Of a stretch of 64,000 nt of DNA, positions 29,447-38,038 are shown one piece after another. Origin of the DNA: Alistipes sp. CHKCI003 (GTDB lineage: Bacteria; Bacteroidota; Bacteroidia; Bacteroidales; Rikenellaceae); contig NZ_FCNT01000100.1 of assembly GCF_900021155.1 (NCBI RefSeq), positions 1 to 64,000 of the forward strand, written 5' to 3'. Below the pieces are notes generated by a model. That model did not search any database and had not been told where the DNA came from. It worked only from the letters and a program-made list of their open reading frames with translations. The position numbers and the translations under genes were made by a program. Each line of letters opens with the position of its first letter. The first letter of the stretch is position 1.

Positions 29447-31420
29447 GTGCGTTTCGACAATGCATCTACTGTAGTATATTATTGCTTAATCCAAATGAAT
29501 ATTATAAATTTAGGAATTCTTGCTCACATTGATGCAGGAAAAACTTCCGTAACCGAGAATCTGCTGTTTGCCAGTGGAGCAACGGAAAAGTGCGGCCGTG
29601 TGGATAATGGTGACACCATAACGGACTCTATGGATATAGAGAAACGTAGAGGAATTACTGTCCGGGCTTCTACGACATCTATTATCTGGAATGGAGTGAA
29701 ATGCAATATCATTGACACTCCGGGACACATGGATTTTATTGCGGAAGTGGAGCGGACATTCAAAATGCTTGATGGAGCAGTCCTCATCTTATCCGCAAAG
29801 GAAGGCATACAAGCGCAGACAAAGTTGCTGTTCAGTACTTTACAAAAGCTGCAAATCCCGACAATTATATTTATCAATAAGATTGACCGTGCCGGTGTGA
29901 ATTTGGAGCGTTTGTATATGGATATAAAAACAAATCTGTCGCAAGATGTCCTGTTTATGCAAACTGTTGTCGATGGATCGGTTTATCCGGTTTGCTCCCA
30001 AACATATATAAAGGAAGAATACAAAGAATTTGTATGCAACCATGACGACGATATATTAGAACGATATTTGGCGGATAGCGAAATTTCACCGGCTGATTAT
30101 TGGAATACGATAATCGCTCTTGTGGCAAAAGCCAAAGTCTATCCGGTGCTACATGGATCAGCAATGTTCAATATCGGTATCAATGAGTTGTTGGACGCCA
30201 TTTCTTCTTTTATACTTCCTCCGGCATCAGTCTCAAACAGACTTTCAGCTTATCTCTATAAGATAGAGCATGACCCCAAAGGGCATAAAAGAAGTTTTCT
30301 TAAAATAATTGACGGAAGTCTGAGACTTCGAGACGTTGTAAGAATCAACGATTCGGAAAAATTCATCAAGATTAAAAATCTAAAGACTATTTATCAGGGC
30401 AGAGAGATAAATGTTGATGAAGTGGGTGCCAATGATATCGCGATTGTAGAAGATATAGAAGATTTTCGAATCGGAGATTATTTAGGTGCTAAACCTTGTT
30501 TGATTCAAGGATTATCTCATCAGCATCCCGCTCTCAAATCCTCCGTCCGGCCAAATAAGCCCGAAGAGAGAAGCAAGGTGATATCCGCTCTGAATACATT
30601 GTGGATTGAAGACCCGTCTTTGTCCTTTTCCATAAACTCATATAGTGATGAATTGGAAATCTCGTTATATGGTTTGACCCAAAAGGAAATCATACAGACA
30701 TTGCTGGAAGAACGATTTTCCGTAAAGGTCCATTTTGATGAGATCAAGACTATCTACAAAGAACGACCTATAAAAAAGGTCAATAAGATTATTCAGATCG
30801 AAGTACCACCCAACCCTTACTGGGCCACAATAGGGCTGACTCTTGAACCCTTACCGTTAGGGGCAGGGTTGCAAATCGAAAGTGACATCTCCTATGGTTA
30901 TCTGAACCATTCTTTTCAAAATGCCGTTTTTGAAGGGATTCGTATGTCTTGCCAATCTGGTTTACATGGATGGGAAGTGACAGATCTGAAAGTAACTTTT
31001 ACTCAAGCCGAGTATTATAGCCCGGTAAGTACACCTGCTGATTTCAGACAGCTGACCCCTTATGTCTTCAGGCTGGCTTTGCAACAGTCAGGTGTGGACA
31101 TTCTCGAACCGATGCTCTGTTTTGAGTTGCAGATACCCCAAGTAGCGAGTTCCAAAGCTATTACAGATTTGCAAAAACTGATGTCTGAGATTGAAGACAT
31201 CAGTTGTAATAATGAGTGGTGTCATATTAAAGGGAAAGTTCCATTAAATACAAGTAAAGACTATGCCTCAGAAGTAAGTTCGTACACTAAGGGCTTAGGC
31301 ATTTTTATGGTTAAGCCATGTGGGTATCAAATAACAAAAGACGGTTATTCTGATAATATCCGCATGAACGAAAAAGATAAACTTTTATTCATGTTCCAAA
31401 AATCAATGTCATTAAAATAA
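29447..31420 (+). CDS. tet(Q): Tet(Q) ribosomal protection protein
   Basis: Tet(Q) is an EF-G-like GTPase that removes tetracycline from the ribosome. GTPase motifs are clear: [12 protein letters not shown] (G1), RRGIT (G2), DTPGHMDF (G3), NKIDRAG (G4). The C-terminal domains III-V with the loop that contacts the decoding site are complete. Two starts are in use in annotations: GTG at 29447 (657 aa), preceded by a strong GAGGAGG ribosome-binding site at 29431-29437, and ATG at 29495 (641 aa, [11 protein letters not shown]), which fits homologous ribosomal protection proteins better. I give the longer form because of the ribosome-binding site. It overlaps rteA by 1 bp. Confidence 0.96.
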
Positions 31421-33729
31421 TGGAGCGGTCAGGAAATTTCTATAAGGCAATACGGTTGGGATATATACTTATCTCCATTCTTATCGGATGTATGGCATAT
31501 AATAGCCTCTATGAATGGCAGGAGATAGAAGCATTAGAACTTGGCAATAAAAAAATAGACGAGCTCCGAAAAGAAATAAACAATATCAATATTCAAATGA
31601 TAAAATTTTCTCTATTGGGTGAAACAATACTGGAATGGAACGATAAAGATATCGAGCATTACCATGCACGGCGTATGGCAATGGACAGTATGCTCTGCCG
31701 TTTCAAGGCCACCTATCCAGCAGAGCGCATCGATAGTGTGCGCAGTCTTTTAGAGGATAAGGAACGACAGATGTTCCAGATAGTCCGGTTAATGGATGAA
31801 CAACAATCTATTAACAAGAAGATAGCCAATCAAATTCCGGTTATTGTACAGAAAAGTGTGCAGGAACAGTCCAAAAAGCCAAAACGAAAAGGTTTCTTAG
31901 GCATATTCGGCAAAAAAAAGGAAGTAACTCCAGCAGTATCAACCACTATCCTTCATTCGGTCAATAGAAACGTAATCAGCGAACAGAAAGTGCAGGATCG
32001 CCAATTGTCGGAACAAGCCGACAGCCTTGCAGCTCGTAATGCAGAACTTAACAGACAACTGCAAGAATTGATTTGCCAAATAGAAGAAAAGGTACAAACC
32101 GAACTGCAAAGCCGGGAAAACGAAATAGTTGCCATGCGTGAAAAGTCATTTATGCAAGTAGGCGGTTTAATGGGATTCGTTCTTCTATTGTTGTTAATTT
32201 CCTACATCATCATACATCGTGATGCAAAAAGCATTAAACAATACAAGCACAAGACAACTGATTTGATAAGGCAACTGGAACAATCCGTACAACGGAACGA
32301 GGCACTGATAACGTCAAGGAAGAAGGCGGTACATACTATCACCCATGAACTGCGCACACCGCTGACAGCAATAACAGGCTATGCCGGACTGATACGGAAA
32401 GAACAGTGTGAGGATAAGTCCGGGCAGTATATCCAAAACATACTGCAATCCTCCGACCGTATGCGGGATATGCTTAACACTTTGCTTGACTTCTTCCGCC
32501 TGGACAACGGCAAGGAACAGCCCCGTCTGTCACCCTGCCGGATTTCAGCAATCACGCACACACTTGAAACGGAGTTCATGCCTGTTGCCGTGAACAAAGG
32601 GCTGTCCTTGTCCGTGAAGACTGGACACGATGCCATTGTATTGACCGACAAAGAGCGAATAATACAAATCGGGAATAACCTGCTGTCAAACGCTGTCAAG
32701 TTCACAGAAGAAGGCGGTGTTTCTTTGATTACTGAATATGATAATGGAGTTCTGACACTGGTCGTTGAAGATACAGGTACAGGCATGACAGAAGAGGAAC
32801 AGAAACAAGCGTTCGGTGCGTTTGAACGTCTATCAAATGCCGCCGCAAAGGAGGGTTTCGGGCTTGGGCTTGCCATAATGCGTAATATTGTGTCGATGCT
32901 TGGCGGAACAATCCGTTTAGACAGCAAGAAAGGGAAAGGCAGTCGTTTCACAGTTGAAATTTCTATGCAGGAAGCTGAAGAACAGCTTGGATATACAAGC
33001 AATACACCTGTTTATCATAACAATAAATTCCATGATGTTGTCGCCATTGACAATGATGAGGTATTACTTCTGATGCTGAAAGAGATGTATTCCCAAGAAG
33101 GAATACACTGCACCGATGCTGCGGCACTGATGGAAATGATACGCCAGAAAGAATACAGCCTGTTGCTGACAGACTTGAATATGCCCGATATAAACGGTTT
33201 CGAATTGCTGGAACTGTTGCGTTCGTCCAACGTGGGCAATTCACCAACAATCCCGGTGGTTGTGGCAACCGCTTCGGGCAGTTGTAACAAAGGGGAACTA
33301 TTGGCAAAAGGCTTTGCCGGATGCCTGTTCAAACCGTTCTCCATATCGGAACTGATGGAGGTTTCCGACAGGTGTGCCATAAAAGCGACACCGGACGGGA
33401 AACCGGACTTTTCCGCCTTATTGTCCTATGGCAATGAAGCCGTCATGCTGGAAAAGTTGATAACTGAAACAGAAAAGGAAATGCAGGCGGTACGGGATGC
33501 AGCAAAAGAAAAAGACCTGCAAAAGCTGGATTCCCTGATCCACCACCTGCGCAGTTCGTGGGAGGTGCTCCGTGCCGACCAACCGCTGAATGTACTTTAC
33601 GGATTGCTTCGTGGCGATGCTCTCCCGGATGGTGAAGCGTTAAGCCATGCCGTGACTGCCGTGCTGGATAAGGGAGTGGAAATAATACGGTTGGCAGAAG
33701 AGGAAAGGAGAAAATACGAAGATGAATAA
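31420..33729 (+). CDS. rteA: RteA hybrid sensor histidine kinase
   Basis: RteA is the sensor of the two-component system that, with RteB, switches on rteC and hence excision and transfer. The 769-residue protein has an N-terminal membrane segment (about 10-30), a periplasmic or cytoplasmic coiled-coil region (about 35-240), a second membrane segment (MGFVLLLLLISYIIIH, about 248-265), a HisKA domain with phospho-acceptor His309 (THELRTP), a HATPase domain (NLLSNAVKF, DTGTGM, GFGLGLAI), a receiver domain with Asp585 (LLLTDLNMPD) and an Hpt-like domain with His708 (HHLRSS). It is translated from an ATG overlapping the tetQ stop and overlaps rteB by 8 bp. Confidence 0.95.
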   Translation: MERSGNFYKAIRLGYILISILIGCMAYNSLYEWQEIEALELGNKKIDELRKEINNINIQMIKFSLLGETILEWNDKDIEHYHARRMAMDSMLCRFKATYPAERIDSVRSLLEDKERQMFQIVRLMDEQQSINKKIANQIPVIVQKSVQEQSKKPKRKGFLGIFGKKKEVTPAVSTTILHSVNRNVISEQKVQDRQLSEQADSLAARNAELNRQLQELICQIEEKVQTELQSRENEIVAMREKSFMQVGGLMGFVLLLLLISYIIIHRDAKSIKQYKHKTTDLIRQLEQSVQRNEALITSRKKAVHTITHELRTPLTAITGYAGLIRKEQCEDKSGQYIQNILQSSDRMRDMLNTLLDFFRLDNGKEQPRLSPCRISAITHTLETEFMPVAVNKGLSLSVKTGHDAIVLTDKERIIQIGNNLLSNAVKFTEEGGVSLITEYDNGVLTLVVEDTGTGMTEEEQKQAFGAFERLSNAAAKEGFGLGLAIMRNIVSMLGGTIRLDSKKGKGSRFTVEISMQEAEEQLGYTSNTPVYHNNKFHDVVAIDNDEVLLLMLKEMYSQEGIHCTDAAALMEMIRQKEYSLLLTDLNMPDINGFELLELLRSSNVGNSPTIPVVVATASGSCNKGELLAKGFAGCLFKPFSISELMEVSDRCAIKATPDGKPDFSALLSYGNEAVMLEKLITETEKEMQAVRDAAKEKDLQKLDSLIHHLRSSWEVLRADQPLNVLYGLLRGDALPDGEALSHAVTAVLDKGVEIIRLAEEERRKYEDE

Positions 33730-35044
33730 GACAAAAATAATTGTGGTGGAAGACAACATCGTGTATTGCGAATATGTCTGCAATATGCTGTCACGGGAGG
33801 GCTACCGCAATATGAAGGCTTACCACCTCTCAACCGCGAAGAAACATCTGCAACAGGCAACAGATAATGATATCGTGGTTGCCGACCTGCGTCTGCCTGA
33901 CGGCAGTGGCATAGACCTTTTGTGCTGGATGCGAAAGGAGGGAAAGATGCAGCCCTTCATCATTATGACCGACTACGCCGAAGTTAATACCGCCGTGGAA
34001 AGCATGAAACTCGGCTCGATAGACTATATTCCCAAACAGCTTGTGGAGGATAAACTTGTCCCCCTGATCCGTTCCATACTGAAAGAACGTCAGGCAGGAC
34101 AACGCCGTATGCCTATATTCGCCCGTGAAGGTTCCGCCTTTCAGAAAATCATGCACCGCATAAGGCTGGTAGCCGCCACCGATATGAGCGTGATGATATT
34201 TGGTGAGAACGGCACGGGCAAGGAGCATATTGCCCACCTGTTGCATGACAAGAGCAAACGTGCAGGCAAGCCATTTGTGGCGGTGGACTGCGGTTCACTC
34301 TCCAAAGAGCTTGCACCGTCGGCTTTCTTCGGACACGTCAAAGGTGCATTTACAGGTGCGGACAATGCCAAGAAAGGATATTTCCATGAGGCGGAAGGCG
34401 GCACGTTGTTTCTGGACGAGGTAGGAAACCTCGCGTTGGAAACCCAACAGATGTTGCTCCGTGCCATACAGGAGAGGCGGTATCGCCCGGTCGGAGACAA
34501 GGCAGACCGGAATTTCAATGTCCGCATCATCGCTGCTACCAATGAAGATTTGGAGGTATCGGTGAATGAAAAGCGTTTTCGGCAGGATCTTCTGTACCGC
34601 CTGCACGACTTCGGGATAACCGTTCCTCCGTTGCGTGACTGTCAAGAAGACATTATGCCGCTGGCAGAGTTCTTCCGTGATATGGCAAACAGAGAGCTGG
34701 AGTGTAGCGTGAGCGGGTTCAGTTCCGAAGCACGTAAAGCGTTGCTGACACACGCATGGCCGGGCAACGTGCGGGAACTTCGGCAGAAAGTTATGGGTGC
34801 TGTATTGCAGGCGCAGGAAGGTGTTGTCATGAAAGAGCATCTGGAACTTGCCGTGACGAAACCGACCTCTACTGTCAGCTTCGCCTTGCGCAATGACGCG
34901 GAGGATAAGGAGCGGATATTGCGTGCGTTGAAACAGGCAAACGGCAACCGGAGTGTCGCCGCAGAACTGCTCGGCATAGGCAGGACAACACTATACAGCA
35001 AACTTGAAGAGTATGGACTTAAATATAAATTCAAGCAATCATAG
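33722..35044 (+). CDS. rteB: RteB sigma-54-type response regulator
   Basis: RteB activates rteC transcription after phosphorylation by RteA. The 440-residue protein has an NtrC-like layout: receiver domain (1-120) with Asp55 in VVADLRLPDGSG, AAA+ domain (about 135-370) with Walker A GENGTGKEH, GAFTGA at the sigma-54 contact loop and Walker B GGTLFLDEVGN, the arginine-finger region FRQDLLYRLHDF, and a C-terminal Fis-type helix-turn-helix (NRSVAAELLGIGRTTLYSKLEEYGL). It is the last gene of the tetQ-rteA-rteB operon. Confidence 0.95.
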   Translation: MNKTKIIVVEDNIVYCEYVCNMLSREGYRNMKAYHLSTAKKHLQQATDNDIVVADLRLPDGSGIDLLCWMRKEGKMQPFIIMTDYAEVNTAVESMKLGSIDYIPKQLVEDKLVPLIRSILKERQAGQRRMPIFAREGSAFQKIMHRIRLVAATDMSVMIFGENGTGKEHIAHLLHDKSKRAGKPFVAVDCGSLSKELAPSAFFGHVKGAFTGADNAKKGYFHEAEGGTLFLDEVGNLALETQQMLLRAIQERRYRPVGDKADRNFNVRIIAATNEDLEVSVNEKRFRQDLLYRLHDFGITVPPLRDCQEDIMPLAEFFRDMANRELECSVSGFSSEARKALLTHAWPGNVRELRQKVMGAVLQAQEGVVMKEHLELAVTKPTSTVSFALRNDAEDKERILRALKQANGNRSVAAELLGIGRTTLYSKLEEYGLKYKFKQS

Positions 35045-35066
35045 CCCGTAATTCACTGAATTTGGC

Positions 35067-35074
35067 TATCTTTG
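35067..35074 (+). promoter_or_regulatory. Candidate -7 promoter box for the DHFR-like gene
   Basis: TATCTTTG follows rteB by 23 bp and matches the -7 consensus. No good TTTG occurs at the usual distance, so the promoter may be weak or activator-dependent. It would give a leader of about 245 nt containing the structured repeat at 35148-35268. Confidence 0.45.
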
Positions 35075-35147
35075 CATAACATTTGAGAAAAACGGCGATT
35101 GGCAGGAGCTTTTCGCCGCCAACATATAGGATAAGACCGCAAGGCGT

Positions 35148-35268
35148 TTCAAGCGAAAATCTGGTAAATTGGAACTACGGAGACGATTGCGTGATGCTTA
35201 TGCTATGCTTACGCATAGCGTGCATTCACGTACTCTCCGTAAAGGCTTTACCAGAGCCATCGCTTGAA
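35148..35268. repeat. 121-bp multi-arm inverted repeat in the leader of the DHFR-like gene
   Basis: Three nested arm pairs are exact: TTCAAGCGA (35148-35156) with 35260-35268, CTGGTAAA (35161-35168) with 35247-35254, and ACGGAGA (35177-35183) with 35234-35240. An inner GCTATGC/GCATAGC hairpin sits near the tip (35202-35219). A transcript would fold into one long interrupted stem. It could be a regulatory leader, or an attC-like recombination relic. Confidence 0.6.
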
Positions 35269-35323
35269 GGTAGTGTGAATTGCACGCTACTTTTTTACCC
35301 TTGCCTAACGAAAGGAAACGATT

Positions 35324-35746
35324 ATGGGTAAAGTTCAGATTCTCGCCGTACTGACGATGGACGGATGTCTTTCTTCAGAGTTATATGATAAAGCACATCA
35401 GGATTTGTGCCTTGACCGTTGCGGTCTTGATGAAATCAGGAAGAAAGCCTTTTACCGTGTGACACCGGACTATTCCATTTCAATGCTGCACGAATGGAGA
35501 AAAGACTGCACAAACATCCGTTACCTCGCGGAAGCCACACCGGACACGGCAGACTATATAAACGGACTGCTGCGGATGCACGCTGTGGATGAAATCATAC
35601 TATACACCGTTCCTTTCATATCCGGAAGCGGACGACATTTTTTTAAGTCGGCTCTGCCAGAGCAACACTGGACGCTTTCCTCTTTGAAAAGCTATCCCAA
35701 CGGTGTATGTCGCATTATCTATATCCTTGATAAAAAAGCAAGATAG
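35324..35746 (+). CDS. Dihydrofolate reductase / RibD C-terminal-like protein
   Basis: The 140-residue product resembles the DHFR-like fold shared by dihydrofolate reductase and the RibD reductase domain: an N-terminal VQILAVLTMDGCLSS strand-loop and a C-terminal DEIILYTVPFISGSGRHFF plus WTLSSLKSYPNGVCRIIYIL. It is shorter than a typical DHFR (about 160), and the substrate-binding residues are not clear. In CTnDOT-type elements a similar gene sits between rteB and rteC. Whether it is an active reductase is unknown. Confidence 0.7.
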   Translation: MGKVQILAVLTMDGCLSSELYDKAHQDLCLDRCGLDEIRKKAFYRVTPDYSISMLHEWRKDCTNIRYLAEATPDTADYINGLLRMHAVDEIILYTVPFISGSGRHFFKSALPEQHWTLSSLKSYPNGVCRIIYILDKKAR

Positions 35747-35867
35747 CCAAAATGTGCGGCAAGCATACATTTCTATTTTCAGGAATAGAATAAATGTTCC
35801 GATTACAAACAATTTAAGTCGGAGATAATTTGTCCTTGTGAAAAAATACTGAATTTTATACCTCTGA

Positions 35868-35909
35868 AATCCAGCACTTTGTAAAATTGAGTGTTGGATT
35901 TTTTATTTT
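35868..35909 (+). terminator. Intrinsic terminator after the DHFR-like gene
   Basis: An 11-bp stem (AATCCAGCACT at 35868-35878 and AGTGTTGGATT at 35890-35900, with one G-T pair) is followed by a run of T (TTTTATTTT). It separates the DHFR-like gene from rteC, so rteC has its own promoter within 35910-35984. Confidence 0.85.
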
Positions 35910-35984
35910 CTGCCGCGTTTTTTGCCAATTATATTCATGTGCGCACGCAGAAAACAAAGTGTAATTTTCAAAATTGACAGAACC

Positions 35985-36590
35985 ATGAATTATTTCTTGC
36001 TGGCGGAAACCGACTTTTTCCGCCTGATAAACGAAGCCGGCGACTGCAATATGGAAACGGCATACACGGCTTTCGCCACCCAAGTGATCGAACTGTGCAA
36101 CGGCGGCATGGACATGAACCTTACCGTCATCGCGCTTGCCTACATCGAAATCGAGTTGCAGCACCATCCCGTACGTAATCTGTCAGAAGAAAAAAGAGAG
36201 ATTGCCGCCTACGTCAGCAAGGCTCTGTCTTTCGTAAGAAAGATGCAGAAATTCCTTGCCACGCCCCAAGTGCCACCACTAATATCCGCCAACAACGCAA
36301 CAGAAACCACCGCCAGCCTTCTTCAATGGACGGGCAATGCCATCGACCTCGTGGAACTTATCTACGGCATAGACGTGATGGGCTGCATCAACAACGGCAA
36401 TATGCCGCTCAAACAGCTCGCCCCACTTCTCTATAAGATATTCGGGGTTGATTCTAAAGACTGCTACCGCTTCTACACTGATATCAAACGCCGGAAGAAC
36501 GAAAGCCGCACCTATTTCATTGACAGGATGCAGGAAAAACTGAACGAGAGAATGTTGCGTGATGAGGAGTTGGAGCGGATGAGAAAATAA
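35985..36590 (+). CDS. rteC: RteC, activator of the excision operon
   Basis: RteC binds upstream of xis2c and activates the xis2c-xis2d-orf3-exc operon; its own gene is activated by RteB. The protein from MNYFLLAETDFF is 201 residues, predicted largely helical and soluble. The C-terminal third (AIDLVELIYGIDVMGCINNGNMPLKQLAPLLYKIFGVDSKDCYRFYTDIKRRK) is the conserved RteC winged-helix part and is common in Bacteroides elements. The open frame reaches 35922, but the ATG at 35985 fits the family start. A terminator follows. Confidence 0.92.
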   Translation: MNYFLLAETDFFRLINEAGDCNMETAYTAFATQVIELCNGGMDMNLTVIALAYIEIELQHHPVRNLSEEKREIAAYVSKALSFVRKMQKFLATPQVPPLISANNATETTASLLQWTGNAIDLVELIYGIDVMGCINNGNMPLKQLAPLLYKIFGVDSKDCYRFYTDIKRRKNESRTYFIDRMQEKLNERMLRDEELERMRK

Positions 36591-36891
36591 AAAAATATCC
36601 ATTACATATGAGAAGACAGGAATACTCGTATCCTGTCTTTTTATTTTCATTTAATTATATATTAATTAGCACAATATATGTGAGTTTTTCATTCCTATAA
36701 GGACAAATTTCAGAAACGTATGTCTGGTAAATTATTGAGTCATCATAGTATGAACATATATCATTACTAAAAACAATGAAACAACTTCCATAAGATTGTG
36801 GTTGTAAAAATCGCCATTTAATAGCCCGTTTTTTTTGTAAAATTCGCCAATTAAAAAAATATGATTATCTTTGCATTATATTTTATAAGGT
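36591..36891 (+). other. AT-rich region between rteC and the cargo genes
   Basis: It begins with an intrinsic terminator (36613-36648: AAGACAGGA/TCCTGTCTT stem and T-run). It ends with a -7 promoter box TATCTTTG (36866-36873) 18 bp before the ATPase gene start. The middle holds no supported gene and is strongly AT-rich, marking the left edge of the cargo. Confidence 0.6.
36613..36648 (+). terminator. Intrinsic terminator after rteC
   Basis: AAGACAGGA (36613-36621) pairs with TCCTGTCTT (36631-36639) and is followed by TTTATTTT, 22 bp after the rteC stop. Confidence 0.85.
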
Positions 36892-38022
36892 ATGGAAACA
36901 GTAAATAGAATACTTCAAGAGAAGATTACAGCACGAATCGCGCCCAATAAAGCAGTACTGATTTTTGGTGCTCGCCGTGTTGGTAAAACGGTAATGATGC
37001 GTAAAATTGTGGACAACTATTCAGGTAGGACGATGATGCTCAACGGCGAAGACTACGACACATTAGCACTATTGGAGAATCGCTCAATAGCCAATTATCG
37101 GCATTTATTGGATGGTATTGATTTGCTGGCTATTGATGAGGCACAGAACATACCACAAATCGGTAGTATTCTGAAGTTGATAGTTGATGAAATACCGGGA
37201 ATAAGTGTCTTGGCAAGTGGTTCTTCGTCATTCGATTTGCTGAATAAGACTGGTGAACCGTTGGTCGGCCGCAGTACGCAATTTCTCCTTACACCATTCT
37301 CGCAACGGGAAATCGCACAGACGGAAACGGCACTTGAAACCCGCCAGAACCTCGAAGCGCGCTTGATTTACGGTTCCTATCCCGAAGTAGTAATGATGGA
37401 GAACTATGAACGTAAAACAGACTACCTACGTGATATTGTCGGTGCATACCTGCTTAAAGATATCTTAGCAATTGACGGCTTAAAAAATTCGAGCAAGATG
37501 CGCGATCTACTGCGATTGATAGCTTTTCAGTTGGGCAGCGAAGTTTCTTACGAAGAGTTAGGTAAACAACTCGGCATGAGCAAGACGACCGTTGAAAAAT
37601 ACCTCGACCTATTGGAAAAGGTCTTCGTTATCTATCGTCTGGGGGCTTATTCGCGTAACCTACGCAAGGAGGTTACAAAAGCTGGCAAGTGGTACTTCTA
37701 CGACAACGGCATTCGCAATGCCATTATCGGGGCTTTCTCACCGCTGGCCATTCGGCAGGATGTCGGTGCGCTGTGGGAGAACTACATCATCGGAGAGCGG
37801 CGCAAAGCGAACTTCAATGAGGGACTGCACAGGGAGTTCTATTTCTGGCGCACCTACGACAAACAGGAAATCGACCTGATTGAGGAGAGTGCCGACAGTC
37901 TTACCGCCTTGGAGTTCAAGTGGGGAAATAAAATGCCGGCCGCACCGAAAGCCTTCCAAGAAGCCTATCCCTATGCCGAGTTTCATGTGGTAAATCGGGA
38001 GAATTATTTGGAGTTCGTATAA
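36892..38022 (+). CDS. AAA (AAA_14) / DUF4143 ATPase
   Basis: The 376-residue protein has an N-terminal P-loop ATPase with Walker A at 26-33 (GARRVGKT), Walker B LLAIDEAQNIP near 80, and a sensor-like SGSSSFDLL. It continues into a winged-helix part (VSYEELGKQLGMSKTTVEKYLDLLEKVFVIYRL) and a DUF4143 domain whose end (ALWENYIIGERRK, FYFWRTYDKQEIDLI, LEFKWGN) has the D-x-E-x-K pattern of PD-(D/E)XK nucleases, here EIDLIEE and EFKWG. Such ATPases are common in Bacteroidales; the function is not established. It lies 16 bp before the KAP NTPase gene and probably shares its promoter, forming an AT-rich two-gene cargo between rteC and mobC. Confidence 0.85.
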   Translation: METVNRILQEKITARIAPNKAVLIFGARRVGKTVMMRKIVDNYSGRTMMLNGEDYDTLALLENRSIANYRHLLDGIDLLAIDEAQNIPQIGSILKLIVDEIPGISVLASGSSSFDLLNKTGEPLVGRSTQFLLTPFSQREIAQTETALETRQNLEARLIYGSYPEVVMMENYERKTDYLRDIVGAYLLKDILAIDGLKNSSKMRDLLRLIAFQLGSEVSYEELGKQLGMSKTTVEKYLDLLEKVFVIYRLGAYSRNLRKEVTKAGKWYFYDNGIRNAIIGAFSPLAIRQDVGALWENYIIGERRKANFNEGLHREFYFWRTYDKQEIDLIEESADSLTALEFKWGNKMPAAPKAFQEAYPYAEFHVVNRENYLEFV

Positions 38023-38038
38023 TCAATAAATTACGTAT

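Noticed and set aside
35148..35268. The structured repeat as a CRISPR or riboswitch of known class
   Set aside because: There are no repeated units, and the fold does not match a riboswitch class I know; it is listed only as an inverted repeat.
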